The notes under the pieces: generated by a model
Database searches by the model: none
Told to the model about the DNA's origin: nothing
What the model saw: only the letters and a program-made list of their open reading frames with translations
Part shown: in pieces, positions 45,042 through 53,698 of the stretch
How the letters are laid out: each line of letters opens with the position of its first letter
Numbering within the stretch: the first letter of the stretch is position 1
Position numbers and translations under genes: made by a program
From: Aurantimonas endophytica
GTDB lineage: Bacteria > Pseudomonadota > Alphaproteobacteria > Rhizobiales > Rhizobiaceae
Assembly: GCF_014196845.1 (NCBI RefSeq)
Contig: NZ_JACIEM010000005.1
Location: 539,532 to 603,531 of the forward strand
DNA: 64,000 bases
Direction of reading: 5' to 3'

Positions 45042-45550
45042 GACCTGTCCCCTCCGCCGGCGGCAAGGTCGCTCAACTGACCCGAAAGCTCGGTCAGCGA
45101 GGCCAGCGTGGTCTCGAAGAAGATTTGTGCCTGTTCGAGCCGGGCGCGCTCGACGCCGGCTTCCGGTGGCAGCGTGTCATGGACGATCGCGAGGGTCGCC
45201 AGCGTCTCACCCATCCGCGCCGCGACCCCTCGCAGCATGTTGACGTAGGGCTGGTCGGCCAGGCGATAGAAATCCTGCCGCTGCCCGGGAACCCGGACGC
45301 GGGCGAGAAGGCCCATGCCTTCGAGCAGTCGGGCGTTCGTCGATATCGACGCGCGGCTGACGCCCAGCCGCTCGGCCAGGGCGCCGAAGCTGATCAGCTC
45401 CGGCTCGATGATCATTAGCCCGAAGATCCGGCCGGCGATCCGCGGCATGCCCTCGGCCTCGAGATGGTCGCCCATCCGCTCGATGAGATGCGATGCCGCG
45501 GCCAGGCGTCGCTCGTCGGGCACGGTCGTTTGGTCGAGGGCGATGTTCAT
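45038..45550 (-). CDS. GbsR/MarR family transcriptional regulator
   Basis: This 170-residue winged-helix protein has the DNA-binding segment SFGALAERLGVSRASISTNA (about 54-73) and a wing with GLLARVRVPGQRQDFYRL. The GbsR group of MarR-like repressors commonly sits next to RND or MFP genes. It is the first gene of the efflux operon; its stop overlaps the adaptor start as ATGA. A perfect 28-bp palindrome begins 20 bases before its ATG and is the likely operator, giving autoregulation and control of the pump. The inducer is unknown. Confidence 0.85.
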   Translation of the reverse strand: MNIALDQTTVPDERRLAAASHLIERMGDHLEAEGMPRIAGRIFGLMIIEPELISFGALAERLGVSRASISTNARLLEGMGLLARVRVPGQRQDFYRLADQPYVNMLRGVAARMGETLATLAIVHDTLPPEAGVERARLEQAQIFFETTLASLTELSGQLSDLAAGGGDRS

Positions 45551-45570
45551 GCAGCGCAGATACGCACGAG

Positions 45571-45598
45571 CGATCGTTCAGTCAAGACTGAACGATCG
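45571..45598. promoter_or_regulatory. Perfect 28-bp palindrome, likely operator of the efflux operon
   Basis: Arms of 13 bases (CGATCGTTCAGTC and its exact complement) flank AA. It lies between the fliI stop codon and the regulator start, 20 bases upstream of the latter. No T-run follows on either strand, so an operator fits better than a terminator. Confidence 0.7.
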
Positions 45599-45615
45599 CC
45601 TCGGCATCTTTCTGG

Positions 45616-46947
45616 TCAGGCGGCGGGCTCGAAGCTCTTCTTGAGGCGTCGGCTGAGATCCGTGAAGGGGGCCGTGCTCGGCTCGTCGCGCGGGCCCTGG
45701 ATCAGGCTCTCGTAAACCAGCGGGACGAGGTCGACCGCCTGGTCGAGCGTCTGGTCGCTGCCCCGCTGGTAGCCGCCCAGCAGGCGCAGGTCGCGGGTGT
45801 CCTCGAAGCGCGAGATCATCCCCCTCAGCCGCACGACAAGCTCGCGCTCCTGCTCGTTCCAGGAGCGTTCGGCCAGGCGCGAGATCGATTTCAGCACGTC
45901 CACCGCCGGGAAGCGGCCCTGTTCGGCGATGGCGCGATCGAGGACGATATGGCCGTCGAGCGTGCCGCGGATCGCGTCGGCGATCGGGTCGTTGTGGTCG
46001 TCGCCGTCGACGAGGACCGAGAACACGCCGGTGATCGTTCCCGATCCGTCGAGACCCGGCCCCGCCCGCTCCAGCAGCTGCGGCAGTTCGGAAAAGACGC
46101 TCGGCGGATAGCCGCGTGCCACCGGCGGCTCGCCGGCCGCCAGCGCCACGTCGCGGGCGGCGTGGGCGAGGCGGGTGATGCTGTCGACGATGAGCAGGAC
46201 GTTCTCGCCGCGATCGCGGAAATACTCGGCGACGGCGGTGGCGGTGCGCGGCGCGAGGCGGCGCATCATCGGGCTCTCGTCGCCGGTGGCGACGATGGTG
46301 ACCAGCTTGGAAAGCTCGCCGCCCATGGACTCTTCCAGGAACTCGCGCACTTCCCGGCCACGCTCGCCGACGAGAGCGACGACGACCGTGTCGAAGCCCT
46401 GGGCGCGGGCCAGCATGCCCATGAGCGTCGATTTGCCGACGCCTGAGCCTGCGAAGATGCCGATGCGTTGCCCCTTCACCAGGGGCGTGAAGATGTCGAT
46501 CGCCCTGACGCCGGTCGGGACGGGTTTGCCGACCCTGCCGCGCCGGAGGGCCGGCGGCGGCGGCGCGTCGGCGTAGCGTTCCTCGTCGCCGCTGGCGAGC
46601 GGACCGGCGCCGTCGCAGGGCATGCCGAAAGCGTTGAGGACGCGACCCTTCCAGGCGTCGCAGGGTGCCAGGCTGAAGCGGCCGAGGCGCCGCGCCGGCG
46701 CCTTGACGCCGCGGTCGAAGCGGTTGCCGAACGGCTTGACGGTCAGCGCATCGGCTTCGATACGCACGACTTCGCCCAGTTCCTCGCCGTCGCTGCCGGG
46801 GCATGCGATGCAGTCGCCGAGGCGTACGAAGCGCGACAGGCCCGCGACCCGGAAGGCCTGCGGCGAGACGTCGACGACCTGGCCGGAAATGTCGAGGCAC
46901 GGTGCGTCGAGCGGCGCGACCTCGAAGACGGTGTCACTGCGGCTCAC
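45616..46947 (-). CDS. fliI: Flagellum-specific ATPase FliI
   Basis: This 443-residue ATPase of the flagellar type III export apparatus is homologous to F1 beta. Walker A is FAGSGVGKSTLMG (about 160-172), Walker B follows at LLIVDSITRLAHAARDVALA, and the ATPase core continues to the C-terminal helical domain. It hydrolyses ATP to help unfold and export axial proteins. The start is GTG, overlapping the flgF stop as GTGA, so flgF-fliI is one minus-strand operon divergent from motA. FliH is not adjacent and must lie elsewhere. Confidence 0.95.
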   Translation of the reverse strand: MSRSDTVFEVAPLDAPCLDISGQVVDVSPQAFRVAGLSRFVRLGDCIACPGSDGEELGEVVRIEADALTVKPFGNRFDRGVKAPARRLGRFSLAPCDAWKGRVLNAFGMPCDGAGPLASGDEERYADAPPPPALRRGRVGKPVPTGVRAIDIFTPLVKGQRIGIFAGSGVGKSTLMGMLARAQGFDTVVVALVGERGREVREFLEESMGGELSKLVTIVATGDESPMMRRLAPRTATAVAEYFRDRGENVLLIVDSITRLAHAARDVALAAGEPPVARGYPPSVFSELPQLLERAGPGLDGSGTITGVFSVLVDGDDHNDPIADAIRGTLDGHIVLDRAIAEQGRFPAVDVLKSISRLAERSWNEQERELVVRLRGMISRFEDTRDLRLLGGYQRGSDQTLDQAVDLVPLVYESLIQGPRDEPSTAPFTDLSRRLKKSFEPAA

Positions 46948-47669
46948 GACATGCTCCCGAGGCTTTTCACGGCCTCATCGAGGGAGCGCTCGGAGCCCTG
47001 GACGAGGTTGGCGGCGCTGTCGAAGGCGCGCTGCAGGGCGATCAGCCGGCTGATCTCCATCACCGGATTGACGTTCGAGCCCTCGACGAAGCCCTGCACG
47101 ATCCCGGCATTCTGGAAATCGATGACCGGTAACGCCGCCCGGTCGGGGATGACGCCGGAATTCTCGAACCGCGTCAGGTTGGCTCCGGCGGGCATGGCGA
47201 AGAGGCCTACCGCGCCGATCTGCTGGCCGTTCTGGGTGATCATGCCATCGCGCGCCACGCCGATCGGGCCAGCGTTCGGGTTGATCTCCAACGGGGCGCC
47301 ACCGACGTCGAGGATCGCATAGCCGTTCATCGTCTCCAGCCCGCCGTCGGCATTGATCCGCATCCGGCCATCGCGCGTGTAGACCGGTCCGTTCGGCCCC
47401 TGGAAGGCGAAATATCCCTCGCCGGACGCGGCGAGGTCGAGAGGATTGCCGGTCAGGGTAAGTTCGCCGGAGCGCGTGGAGAGATAGGTCTCGCCTTCGG
47501 AGGCAAAGCTCACCGGTTCGGCCGCCGTTCGCGAGATCAGCTGCTCGAACTTCACTTCCTCGGCCCGGAACCCGGCGGTGCGGCTGTTGGCGATGTTGTT
47601 GGCGATCGTCTCGAGGCGCTTTTCCATCGAAAGCTGGGCCGAGAGGGCGACGGGAAACGATGTCTGCAT
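46944..47669 (-). CDS. flgF: Flagellar basal-body rod protein FlgF
   Basis: This 241-residue proximal rod protein has the rod-family N-terminus ETIANNIANSRTAGFRAE (about 20-37) and the C-terminal EISRLIALQRAFDSAANLV helix (about 206-224). Between them is the D1/SGNH-like region GYFAFQGPNGPVYTRDG. It is exported through the flagellar type III system and has no cleaved signal. The gene is the first on the minus strand of the divergent promoter region shared with motA. FlgG, a close relative, is encoded further along, so this is FlgF by length and position. Confidence 0.93.
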   Translation of the reverse strand: MQTSFPVALSAQLSMEKRLETIANNIANSRTAGFRAEEVKFEQLISRTAAEPVSFASEGETYLSTRSGELTLTGNPLDLAASGEGYFAFQGPNGPVYTRDGRMRINADGGLETMNGYAILDVGGAPLEINPNAGPIGVARDGMITQNGQQIGAVGLFAMPAGANLTRFENSGVIPDRAALPVIDFQNAGIVQGFVEGSNVNPVMEISRLIALQRAFDSAANLVQGSERSLDEAVKSLGSMS

Positions 47670-47816
47670 GCTCGGAGCTCGGTCTGAAGAGGGCGAGGAA
47701 GGCAGCCGGCTTCCGGGGCCGACCGCCGAGGGGTCTGCCGGATGTTTCGCCGGCCATCCTTGCCCGAGCCTGTGAACGTCGGCCCGCGGCAGGACCGGGC
47801 AAACCCGCGGTTCAGC

Positions 47817-47843
47817 AAGGCTCGCACAAGCGCCTGTACCTAG
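47817..47843 (+). promoter_or_regulatory. Shared flagellar promoter element upstream of motA
   Basis: This 27-base element matches the one upstream of flgB at 22 of 27 positions. Its core ACAAGCGCCTGTACCTAG ends 33 bases before the motA start, nearly the same distance as at flgB. It is likely a co-regulated class II flagellar promoter or an activator site. Confidence 0.6.
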
Positions 47844-47876
47844 GGGTTTGCTCAGTCATCTGTTCGCGAGGATCGC

Positions 47877-48734
47877 ATGGGAATTGTACTTGGGCTGATC
47901 GTGACGCTCGGCTGCCTGCTGGGCGGCTACGTCGCGATGGGCGGGCATCTCGGGGTCCTCGTCCAGCCCTTCGAATACGTGATCATCATCGGATCGGCGG
48001 TCGGCACCTTCCTCGTCGCCAACCCGACCAAGGTGGTGAAGGACTGCGGCCGTGCGATCGTGGAGGCGTTCAAGAACAAGGTGCCGCAGCAGCGCGACTA
48101 CCTGAACGTGCTGGCACTCCTGCATCAGCTGATGCGAGAGATGCGGTCGAAATCCCGCAGCGAGGTCGAGGCGCATATCGACGACCCGAAGGAATCGGCG
48201 ATCTTCCAGGCCTTCCCGACCGTCCTCCAGGACGCCCCGATGACCAACTTCATCTGCGACTACTGCCGGCTGATCATCATCGGCAACGCCCGCCCGCACG
48301 AGATCGAAGCGCTGATGGAGGAAGAGATCGCCACGATCACCTACGACACGATGAAGCCCAAGCATGCCCTCCAGGATGTCGCCGACGGGCTTCCCGCCCT
48401 CGGCATCGTCGCTGCCGTGCTCGGCGTCATCAAGGCGATGGGTGCGCTCGACCAGTCGCCGGAAGTGCTGGGCCATCTGATCGGCGCCGCACTGGTCGGC
48501 ACCTTCGCCGGCATCTTCTTCTCCTATGCCGTCGTCGGCCCGATCGCGACCAAGGTGAAATCCGTTCGCGAGAAGAAGTGCCGCGTCTTCGTCATCGTGA
48601 AGTCCACGCTCATCGCCTACATGAACGGTGCGATGCCGCAGGTGGCGCTCGAATACGGCCGCAAGACCATCTCCGCCTACGACCGGCCAACCATCGATCA
48701 GGTCGAGAACGAGACGATCGGCGCGGGAGCCTGA
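47877..48734 (+). CDS. motA: Flagellar motor stator protein MotA
   Basis: This 285-residue inner-membrane stator subunit has four transmembrane segments and a large cytosolic loop between the second and third. Conserved features include the N-terminal [20 protein letters not shown] and the third-helix [19 protein letters not shown], which includes the motor proline. It works with MotB to drive rotation with protons. No motB follows, as in many rhizobia where motB and motC are elsewhere. It is the first gene of the plus-strand motor operon. Confidence 0.95.
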   Translation: MGIVLGLIVTLGCLLGGYVAMGGHLGVLVQPFEYVIIIGSAVGTFLVANPTKVVKDCGRAIVEAFKNKVPQQRDYLNVLALLHQLMREMRSKSRSEVEAHIDDPKESAIFQAFPTVLQDAPMTNFICDYCRLIIIGNARPHEIEALMEEEIATITYDTMKPKHALQDVADGLPALGIVAAVLGVIKAMGALDQSPEVLGHLIGAALVGTFAGIFFSYAVVGPIATKVKSVREKKCRVFVIVKSTLIAYMNGAMPQVALEYGRKTISAYDRPTIDQVENETIGAGA

Positions 48735-48738
48735 TGCG

Positions 48739-49677
48739 ATGAGCCAAGTCGCACCGGCCATGGAATCATCCGACATCTCGCAGCGGTTGCGCAGCGCCGC
48801 CGTGATCGACCCCGGCCGGCTGCCGCGTCTCGTCCAGATGGGGGAGAGCTGGGCAGAACTGGTCACCGGCCGATTGGCGCGGCTGGCTGCCGATCGACCC
48901 GTCGTCACCTTCGCCGTGGTCGAACTCGATACCGCACCCGAGGCGCCGGGTGACGGCAGCGGCGGTGACCTCATCGCGATGCTTTCGTCCCCGCGCTTTC
49001 AGGGATCGGGTTTCGCGGTCGTCGCCCGGTCGACGATCGAGGCGCTGATCTCGACTTTCTTCGCCGCCGAGCCATCGCCAGACAAGGTTCTGACGCGTGA
49101 GCCGACGGAACTCGATCGCGGCATCGTCATGCTCGCGCTCGATGCCCTGGTCGCTTCCGCCGGCGAGGCTTTCTTGCCGGTCGCGGCGCTCGAGCTGGCA
49201 CGCGGCGAACTCGTCGACCAGTCGGCCCTGGCCGACAGGCTGGGGGATGGCCCCGGACGCTTCGTGCAGTTCCGCTTCGAGATCGCGGTGCGCGGCCTCA
49301 CGGCGCCGCTGGTGGTTGGATTTCCGGAAGAGTTCTTCGTCCCCCACCGCCGTTTCCTGGCCGAGGCGCCCGACGCGGCGCCGGTGGACCGGGACGAAGC
49401 CTGGTCGCAGGCGATCAAGGTGAGTTTTGCGCAGAGCGACCTGCGCCTGCAGGCGCTGCTCGCCAAGAAGAAGGTGCCGCTCTCGACCATTGCCGCCTTC
49501 CGTGTCGGGGCGACCATCCCCCTCGACGTCGACATCGCGAGCCTTATCGCCGTCGAGTGCGAGGACCGCCAGCTGTTCCGCGCCACGGTCGGCCGGTCGC
49601 GGGACAGTTTCGTGATCAGCGTCGAAGAACGCGTCGACCCAGCTCAGGAATTCATCGATGACATCCTATCTGATTGA
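48739..49677 (+). CDS. fliM: Flagellar motor switch protein FliM (divergent rhizobial type)
   Basis: This 312-residue C-ring protein shows the SpoA-like C-terminus (LLAKKKVPLSTIAAFRVGAT and the ending FVISVEERVDP). The N-terminus does not show the usual LSQ-EIDALL CheY-binding motif; it begins MSQVAPAMESSDISQRLR. Rhizobial FliM proteins are known to be short and divergent. It follows motA by four bases and overlaps the DUF6468-like gene by 20 bases. Identification rests on position, the C-terminal domain and length. Confidence 0.88.
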   Translation: MSQVAPAMESSDISQRLRSAAVIDPGRLPRLVQMGESWAELVTGRLARLAADRPVVTFAVVELDTAPEAPGDGSGGDLIAMLSSPRFQGSGFAVVARSTIEALISTFFAAEPSPDKVLTREPTELDRGIVMLALDALVASAGEAFLPVAALELARGELVDQSALADRLGDGPGRFVQFRFEIAVRGLTAPLVVGFPEEFFVPHRRFLAEAPDAAPVDRDEAWSQAIKVSFAQSDLRLQALLAKKKVPLSTIAAFRVGATIPLDVDIASLIAVECEDRQLFRATVGRSRDSFVISVEERVDPAQEFIDDILSD

Positions 49678-49978
49678 CCTCGTGCTGCTTGCAGCCCTCG
49701 TCGTCACCGCCTTGCGCAGCGGCCGCATGTATCGGGAGCTTCGGCTGCTGCGCGCGGCCGGAAGCGACCTTGGCGCTGCCCTGCAGGAAGCGGATCGCTC
49801 CATCAATCGCGCCGCGCAGGCCGTCGTCGTTCTCAAGCACGAAGGCATCCAGACGCTCCGCGCGCTGGAGGCGAGGATAGAGGAGGCGCGCGAGGAGGGC
49901 GACCGGCTGGAGCGCCGCATGGAGCGAGCCGAGTGGGTCGCGACGCGCCACGGACTTTCCGACCGAACCGCAGCCTGA
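49658..49978 (+). CDS. Uncharacterised flagellar-operon membrane protein (DUF6468-like)
   Basis: This 106-residue protein has one N-terminal transmembrane helix (about 3-20) followed by a charged, helical, probably coiled-coil domain (ALEARIEEAREEGDRLERRM). It resembles the DUF6468 proteins found between fliM and fliN in alphaproteobacteria. No function is established. It overlaps the fliM gene by 20 bases in another frame and ends 120 bases before fliN. A role near the motor or C-ring at the membrane is inferred only from its conserved position. Confidence 0.7.
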   Translation: MTSYLIDLVLLAALVVTALRSGRMYRELRLLRAAGSDLGAALQEADRSINRAAQAVVVLKHEGIQTLRALEARIEEAREEGDRLERRMERAEWVATRHGLSDRTAA

Positions 49979-50098
49979 CGGCCCCGCGGAAGCCGGCCGC
50001 ACAGGCTTCGCGCCAGTCCCGGCCGCTAAGCCGAAGCTGCGGCCGGGCGGCACTGGAACCTGCGGCTTGCCCACCCGCCAACTTCCAAGGATGATTTG

Positions 50099-50446
50099 AT
50101 GAGCAAGATCGAGGCCGACGTCGAAGACACGGCGTCCGACGCGGAAGAGCAGGCAACTCCGGGGCCGCTCGACATCGACATCGTGATGGATGTCCCGGTG
50201 ACCATGCAGGTCGTGCTCGGCTCGGCGACGATGACGGTCGCGAATATCCTCAAGCTCGGCCGAGGCGCCGTCGTCAAGCTCGATACCAAGGTCGGCGATC
50301 CTGTCGACGTGGTGGTCAACGGGCGCCTCGTGGCACGGGGCGAAATCGTCATCCTCGACAACGAGGACCAGCGGTTCGGACTGACGCTGACCGAAGTCGC
50401 GACGCCCGGCGCACAATTGAAGCCGAAGAAGCAGCGGGTCGCCTAG
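50099..50446 (+). CDS. fliN: Flagellar motor switch protein FliN
   Basis: This 115-residue C-ring protein has the SpoA-like domain DIVMDVPVTMQVVLGSATM followed by LGRGAVVKLDTKVGDPVDVV (about 36-85) and the ending GLTLTEVATPGAQLK. It forms the lower C-ring with FliM and FliG. The ATG at 50099 has AAGGA seven bases upstream. An acidic N-terminal 30 residues precede the fold. It is followed by fliG after six bases. Confidence 0.95.
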   Translation: MSKIEADVEDTASDAEEQATPGPLDIDIVMDVPVTMQVVLGSATMTVANILKLGRGAVVKLDTKVGDPVDVVVNGRLVARGEIVILDNEDQRFGLTLTEVATPGAQLKPKKQRVA

Positions 50447-50452
50447 TTTCCC

Positions 50453-51496
50453 ATGTCGATGATCGCCGCCTACCAGGACGAAGATGTGGCGCTGCCGCGC
50501 AGCAGTCGCGCCAGAGCCGCCATCCTGCTTCTCGCCATGGGTTCGTCGGGCGCCTCGCGCGTGCTGAAGCATCTCGCCCCCGGCGACATCAAGCTGCTGC
50601 GCGATGCGGCAGGCGGGCTGGAGCCGATCTCGCCCGAGCAGATGGACCTGATCGTCGAGATATTCCAGGAGGCCTTCCGGAAAGGCCCCGGCGTCGCCGG
50701 TCCCGAGCGGCAGATGGACGAACTGCTCCAGAAGGCGCTCTCGGAGGACGAATTCGAGGCGCTCTTTCCGGAAGCTGCGGCGGAACTTGCCTTCGAGATG
50801 TCCGACGAGGAGCCGCGCAGCGTCTGGGACGCGGTCGCGGACTTGCAGGGCGAGGTGCTGGCTCCGCAGCTGGCGAAGGAACACCCGCACGTCGTGGCGA
50901 TACTGCTCTCGAAGATCCGTGCCACGACGGCATCCGCCATCGTGCGCGAGTTCGATCCGGGCTTCCGCAACAGCGTCATGCGGCGGATGCTGACATTGAA
51001 GCCGCTGTCGCAACCGGTGCTGACGCTGTTCGAGACGCATGTGCGCCTGGCCTATCTCGGCAACCAGGAGAGCCCCGAGAGCACGGGCAGCCACGCGATC
51101 CTTGCCGACATCGTCAACCGGCTGGAGAAGCGCCAGGCGGACGAGCTTCTGGAGGCGGTGCGCACGGTGCGCCCGCGCGACGCGGAGAACCTGCAGAAGC
51201 TGCTGTTCAACTTCAACGATCTGCCGGCGCTGCCGCAGAAGTCGCGCCTGACGCTCTTCGACGCCATCCCGACGGAGATGTCGATCCTCGCCCTGCGGGG
51301 GGCGACGCCCGAAATGAAGGAATGCGTGCTGTCCTCGCTCGGCGCTCGCGCACGCCGCATGGCCGAGGCCGAGCTGTCCCAGCAGATCGATGTACAGGAG
51401 AGCGAGATCGAGGGCGCGCGCCGCCGCATCGCCGACGAGGCGCTGCGTCTCTCCGGCGAGGGGCGGATACAGCTTCGCGCGACCGAGGCGGCGTAG
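50453..51496 (+). CDS. fliG: Flagellar motor switch protein FliG
   Basis: This 347-residue protein joins the C-ring to the MS-ring and contacts MotA. The middle domain contains the EHPHVVAILLSKI motif (about 142-155), and the C-terminal torque domain has the alternating charged segment LLFNFNDLPALPQKSRLTLF. The first 130 residues form the FliF-binding domain. It is a bit longer than E. coli FliG because of a C-terminal charged helix. It starts six bases after fliN. Confidence 0.95.
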   Translation: MSMIAAYQDEDVALPRSSRARAAILLLAMGSSGASRVLKHLAPGDIKLLRDAAGGLEPISPEQMDLIVEIFQEAFRKGPGVAGPERQMDELLQKALSEDEFEALFPEAAAELAFEMSDEEPRSVWDAVADLQGEVLAPQLAKEHPHVVAILLSKIRATTASAIVREFDPGFRNSVMRRMLTLKPLSQPVLTLFETHVRLAYLGNQESPESTGSHAILADIVNRLEKRQADELLEAVRTVRPRDAENLQKLLFNFNDLPALPQKSRLTLFDAIPTEMSILALRGATPEMKECVLSSLGARARRMAEAELSQQIDVQESEIEGARRRIADEALRLSGEGRIQLRATEAA

Positions 51497-51597
51497 ACCT
51501 GACTACAGCCCGACGTTTCGGCGATCACCGTGCCCTCGCACGGCGCAAAAACCTGGTGCCTTCACCGAACGTCAACAGGTTCGAGGACTAATCGGCG

Positions 51598-52686
51598 GTG
51601 AGTGACAGTCAGGACAAGTCGTCTCTTACCGAGGAGCCGACCGAAAAGAAGCTTCGCGATACGATCGAGAAGGGCAACCTTCCCTTCTCCCGCGAGGCGC
51701 CGATCCTGGCTTCGCTACTGGCGACGATGGCCTTCATCGCCTTCCACGCCAGGGATGCGGCGCAACGCCTGCTGCTGACCCTGGAGACGACATTCGAAAA
51801 TCCGCTGCAGTGGGAGCTGGAAACCGGTGTGGATGCCCTACACGTCCTCCAGATGGCGGGCATCGAGAGCGCCCGGTTCGTGCTCCCGGCTGCGGTCTTC
51901 TTCGTCATCGGCGGCGTCGCATCGTCCCTCCTGCAGAACCCGCCGCAGATCAATCTCGAGCGGATCCGCCCGAAAGCCTCCCATATTTCGCTGTCCGCCG
52001 GCTTCAGCCGGATCTTCGGCCTGCGCGGGCTGACGGAGTTCGCCAAGGCCATGTTCAAGTTCATCACCATCGGCATCGTCGTCGGCATGCTGCTCATCTC
52101 GGGGTTCCCGACGATGATGCGCACGATGTATTCCGACCCGGTTCTGCTGCCGGAACTGATCCTCGAAATGACGATGAAGCTGCTGTCGGGCGTCTCGATC
52201 GCGACGATCGTGCTCGTGGCTGCCGACCTGGCGATGAGCCGCATCCACTGGCGCCGCGACCTGCGCATGTCGAAGCAGGACATCAAGGACGAGAACAAGC
52301 AGGCCGAAGGCGACCCGATGGTCAAGTCGCGTCAGCGCCAGGTGGCGCGGGACCGGGTGAAGAAGCGGATGATGGCGGCTGTGCCCCAGGCGACGCTGAT
52401 CATCGCCAACCCGACCCACTATGCCATCGCGCTGCGCTACGTTCGGGAGGAGGGCGGTGCGCCGATCGTCGTGGCCAAGGGCGTCGACCTGATCGCCCTG
52501 AAAATCCGTGAGATCGGCGAGGCGAACGACGTGCCGATCATCGAAGACAAGCTCTTGGCAAGGTCAATGTACGACAGTGTCGAGATCGATCAGATGATCC
52601 CGCCGGATTTCTTCAAGGCCGTCGCCGAACTCATCTACTACCTCCACTCCCGTACGGGCTCGAAGATGGGAGTTGCGACAGCCTAG
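51598..52686 (+). CDS. flhB: Flagellar export switch protein FlhB
   Basis: This 362-residue membrane component of the flagellar type III export gate has four transmembrane segments (about 30-215) and a cytosolic domain with the autocleavage motif NPTH (near residues 271-274). Cleavage there switches export from rod/hook to filament substrates. The start is GTG at 51598, with GG-rich sequence before it; the N-terminal KSSLTEEPTEKKLRD is typical. It follows fliG by 101 bases without a terminator. Its usual partners FlhA and FliR are not in the window. Confidence 0.95.
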   Translation: MSDSQDKSSLTEEPTEKKLRDTIEKGNLPFSREAPILASLLATMAFIAFHARDAAQRLLLTLETTFENPLQWELETGVDALHVLQMAGIESARFVLPAAVFFVIGGVASSLLQNPPQINLERIRPKASHISLSAGFSRIFGLRGLTEFAKAMFKFITIGIVVGMLLISGFPTMMRTMYSDPVLLPELILEMTMKLLSGVSIATIVLVAADLAMSRIHWRRDLRMSKQDIKDENKQAEGDPMVKSRQRQVARDRVKKRMMAAVPQATLIIANPTHYAIALRYVREEGGAPIVVAKGVDLIALKIREIGEANDVPIIEDKLLARSMYDSVEIDQMIPPDFFKAVAELIYYLHSRTGSKMGVATA

Positions 52687-52688
52687 TC

Positions 52689-53111
52689 ATGCTGGACATC
52701 AAGAAACGCAAGACGATGGTCCGCGAGCGCGCGCTCGCCGAAGGCCTCAGGGAGTTCGTCGCCGAGCTCCGCCTGGTCGAGGTCGTCGATTACATTGCCT
52801 TCCTGCGGCTCGAGCGGTACGGCAATCTGGACGACATCGTCACCTCTTCGGCCGAGCCTTATTTCAAGCCCGGCGTGCTACGCTTCGCAAATTCCGGCGA
52901 AGTCCTGCTGGGTTGGGGCGAGGTACCCGTCGTCAGCCTGGCGCTGGAGTTCCGCTTCGAGGACGTCAAGGCACATTTCCGTCTGGAACTCGGCGCCTCC
53001 ACCGCAGCCGTGGACATTACCTACATCGCCTTTGACGGTCCCGAACAGGACGCCGACGCCCAGACCGAACGATTGCTGAAGGCGATGGGCGACGCGCGAT
53101 TGACGCGCTAG
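52689..53111 (+). CDS. Uncharacterised flagellar-operon protein
   Basis: This 140-residue protein has no signal peptide or membrane segment. The N-terminus is basic and helical (ALAEGLREFVAELRLVEVVD), and the rest looks like alternating beta strands with EFRFEDVKAHFRLELGAS in the middle. I recognise no domain. It starts two bases after the flhB stop, so it is almost certainly co-transcribed and likely to have a role linked to flagellar export or assembly, for example as a chaperone. The ATG could also be the Met ten codons later, but the first is adjacent to flhB. A new promoter follows before flgB. Confidence 0.65.
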   Translation: MLDIKKRKTMVRERALAEGLREFVAELRLVEVVDYIAFLRLERYGNLDDIVTSSAEPYFKPGVLRFANSGEVLLGWGEVPVVSLALEFRFEDVKAHFRLELGASTAAVDITYIAFDGPEQDADAQTERLLKAMGDARLTR

Positions 53112-53251
53112 ATCATCCTGCCATCCGCCAAGCATCTCTCCTGTCAGCCATTACCTTGATCTCGCAGCGTAAAGCTGCATCCCCTGGATATGGGACCGGC
53201 GGTGAGGCCGGCGATTTTGGTTGCACTGCCGAAGGCGCGGGCCGAGCGGTC

Positions 53252-53278
53252 AAGCTTCGGACAAGCGCCCGTTCCTAG
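53252..53278 (+). promoter_or_regulatory. Shared flagellar promoter element upstream of flgB
   Basis: This 27-base element matches the motA element at 22 of 27 positions; its core is ACAAGCGCCCGTTCCTAG. It ends 34 bases before the flgB ATG. It marks the start of a second transcript, flgB onward. Confidence 0.6.
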
Positions 53279-53312
53279 ATATTCACCGACGCAAGCAAAA
53301 CGCGCGGTATGC

Positions 53313-53693
53313 ATGGACCAGGTCTATCTCTTCGGCATCGCTTCTCAGCGCAGTTCCTGGCTCGCAAACCGCCAGACCGTGGTCGCCGAGAACATCGCGA
53401 ACGCCAGCACGCCCGGCTACACGAGCAAGGACCTCGCGTCGTTTTCGGAGGTGCTCGACACGACCGGGCTGCAGCTTTCGCAGTCGAGCGACATGCATCT
53501 TGCTTCACTCGGCAGGCGACGAGGCGAGGACACCACGGTGTCAGAGGACAGCTGGGATGTCCGCCATTCCGGCAACTCGGTGATGCTCGAGCAGGAAATG
53601 CTGAAAGCTGGCGAAATCTCGCGCGGCTATGCGCTGAACACCTCGGTGATGAAGGCGTTCCAGCGCCTCCTCGTCATGTCGGTCAAGGGATAG
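53313..53693 (+). CDS. flgB: Flagellar basal-body rod protein FlgB
   Basis: This 126-residue proximal rod protein has the rod-family segment [19 protein letters not shown] (about 26-44) and a C-terminal helix around [18 protein letters not shown]. There is no signal peptide, as expected for type III export. The ATG at 53313 lies 34 bases after the shared promoter element. FlgC follows after five bases. Confidence 0.95.
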   Translation: MDQVYLFGIASQRSSWLANRQTVVAENIANASTPGYTSKDLASFSEVLDTTGLQLSQSSDMHLASLGRRRGEDTTVSEDSWDVRHSGNSVMLEQEMLKAGEISRGYALNTSVMKAFQRLLVMSVKG

Positions 53694-53698
53694 CCACT

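Noticed and set aside
45571..45598. Reading the 28-bp palindrome as the fliI terminator
   Set aside because: It follows the fliI stop closely, but no T-run is present and it sits in operator position for the regulator gene.
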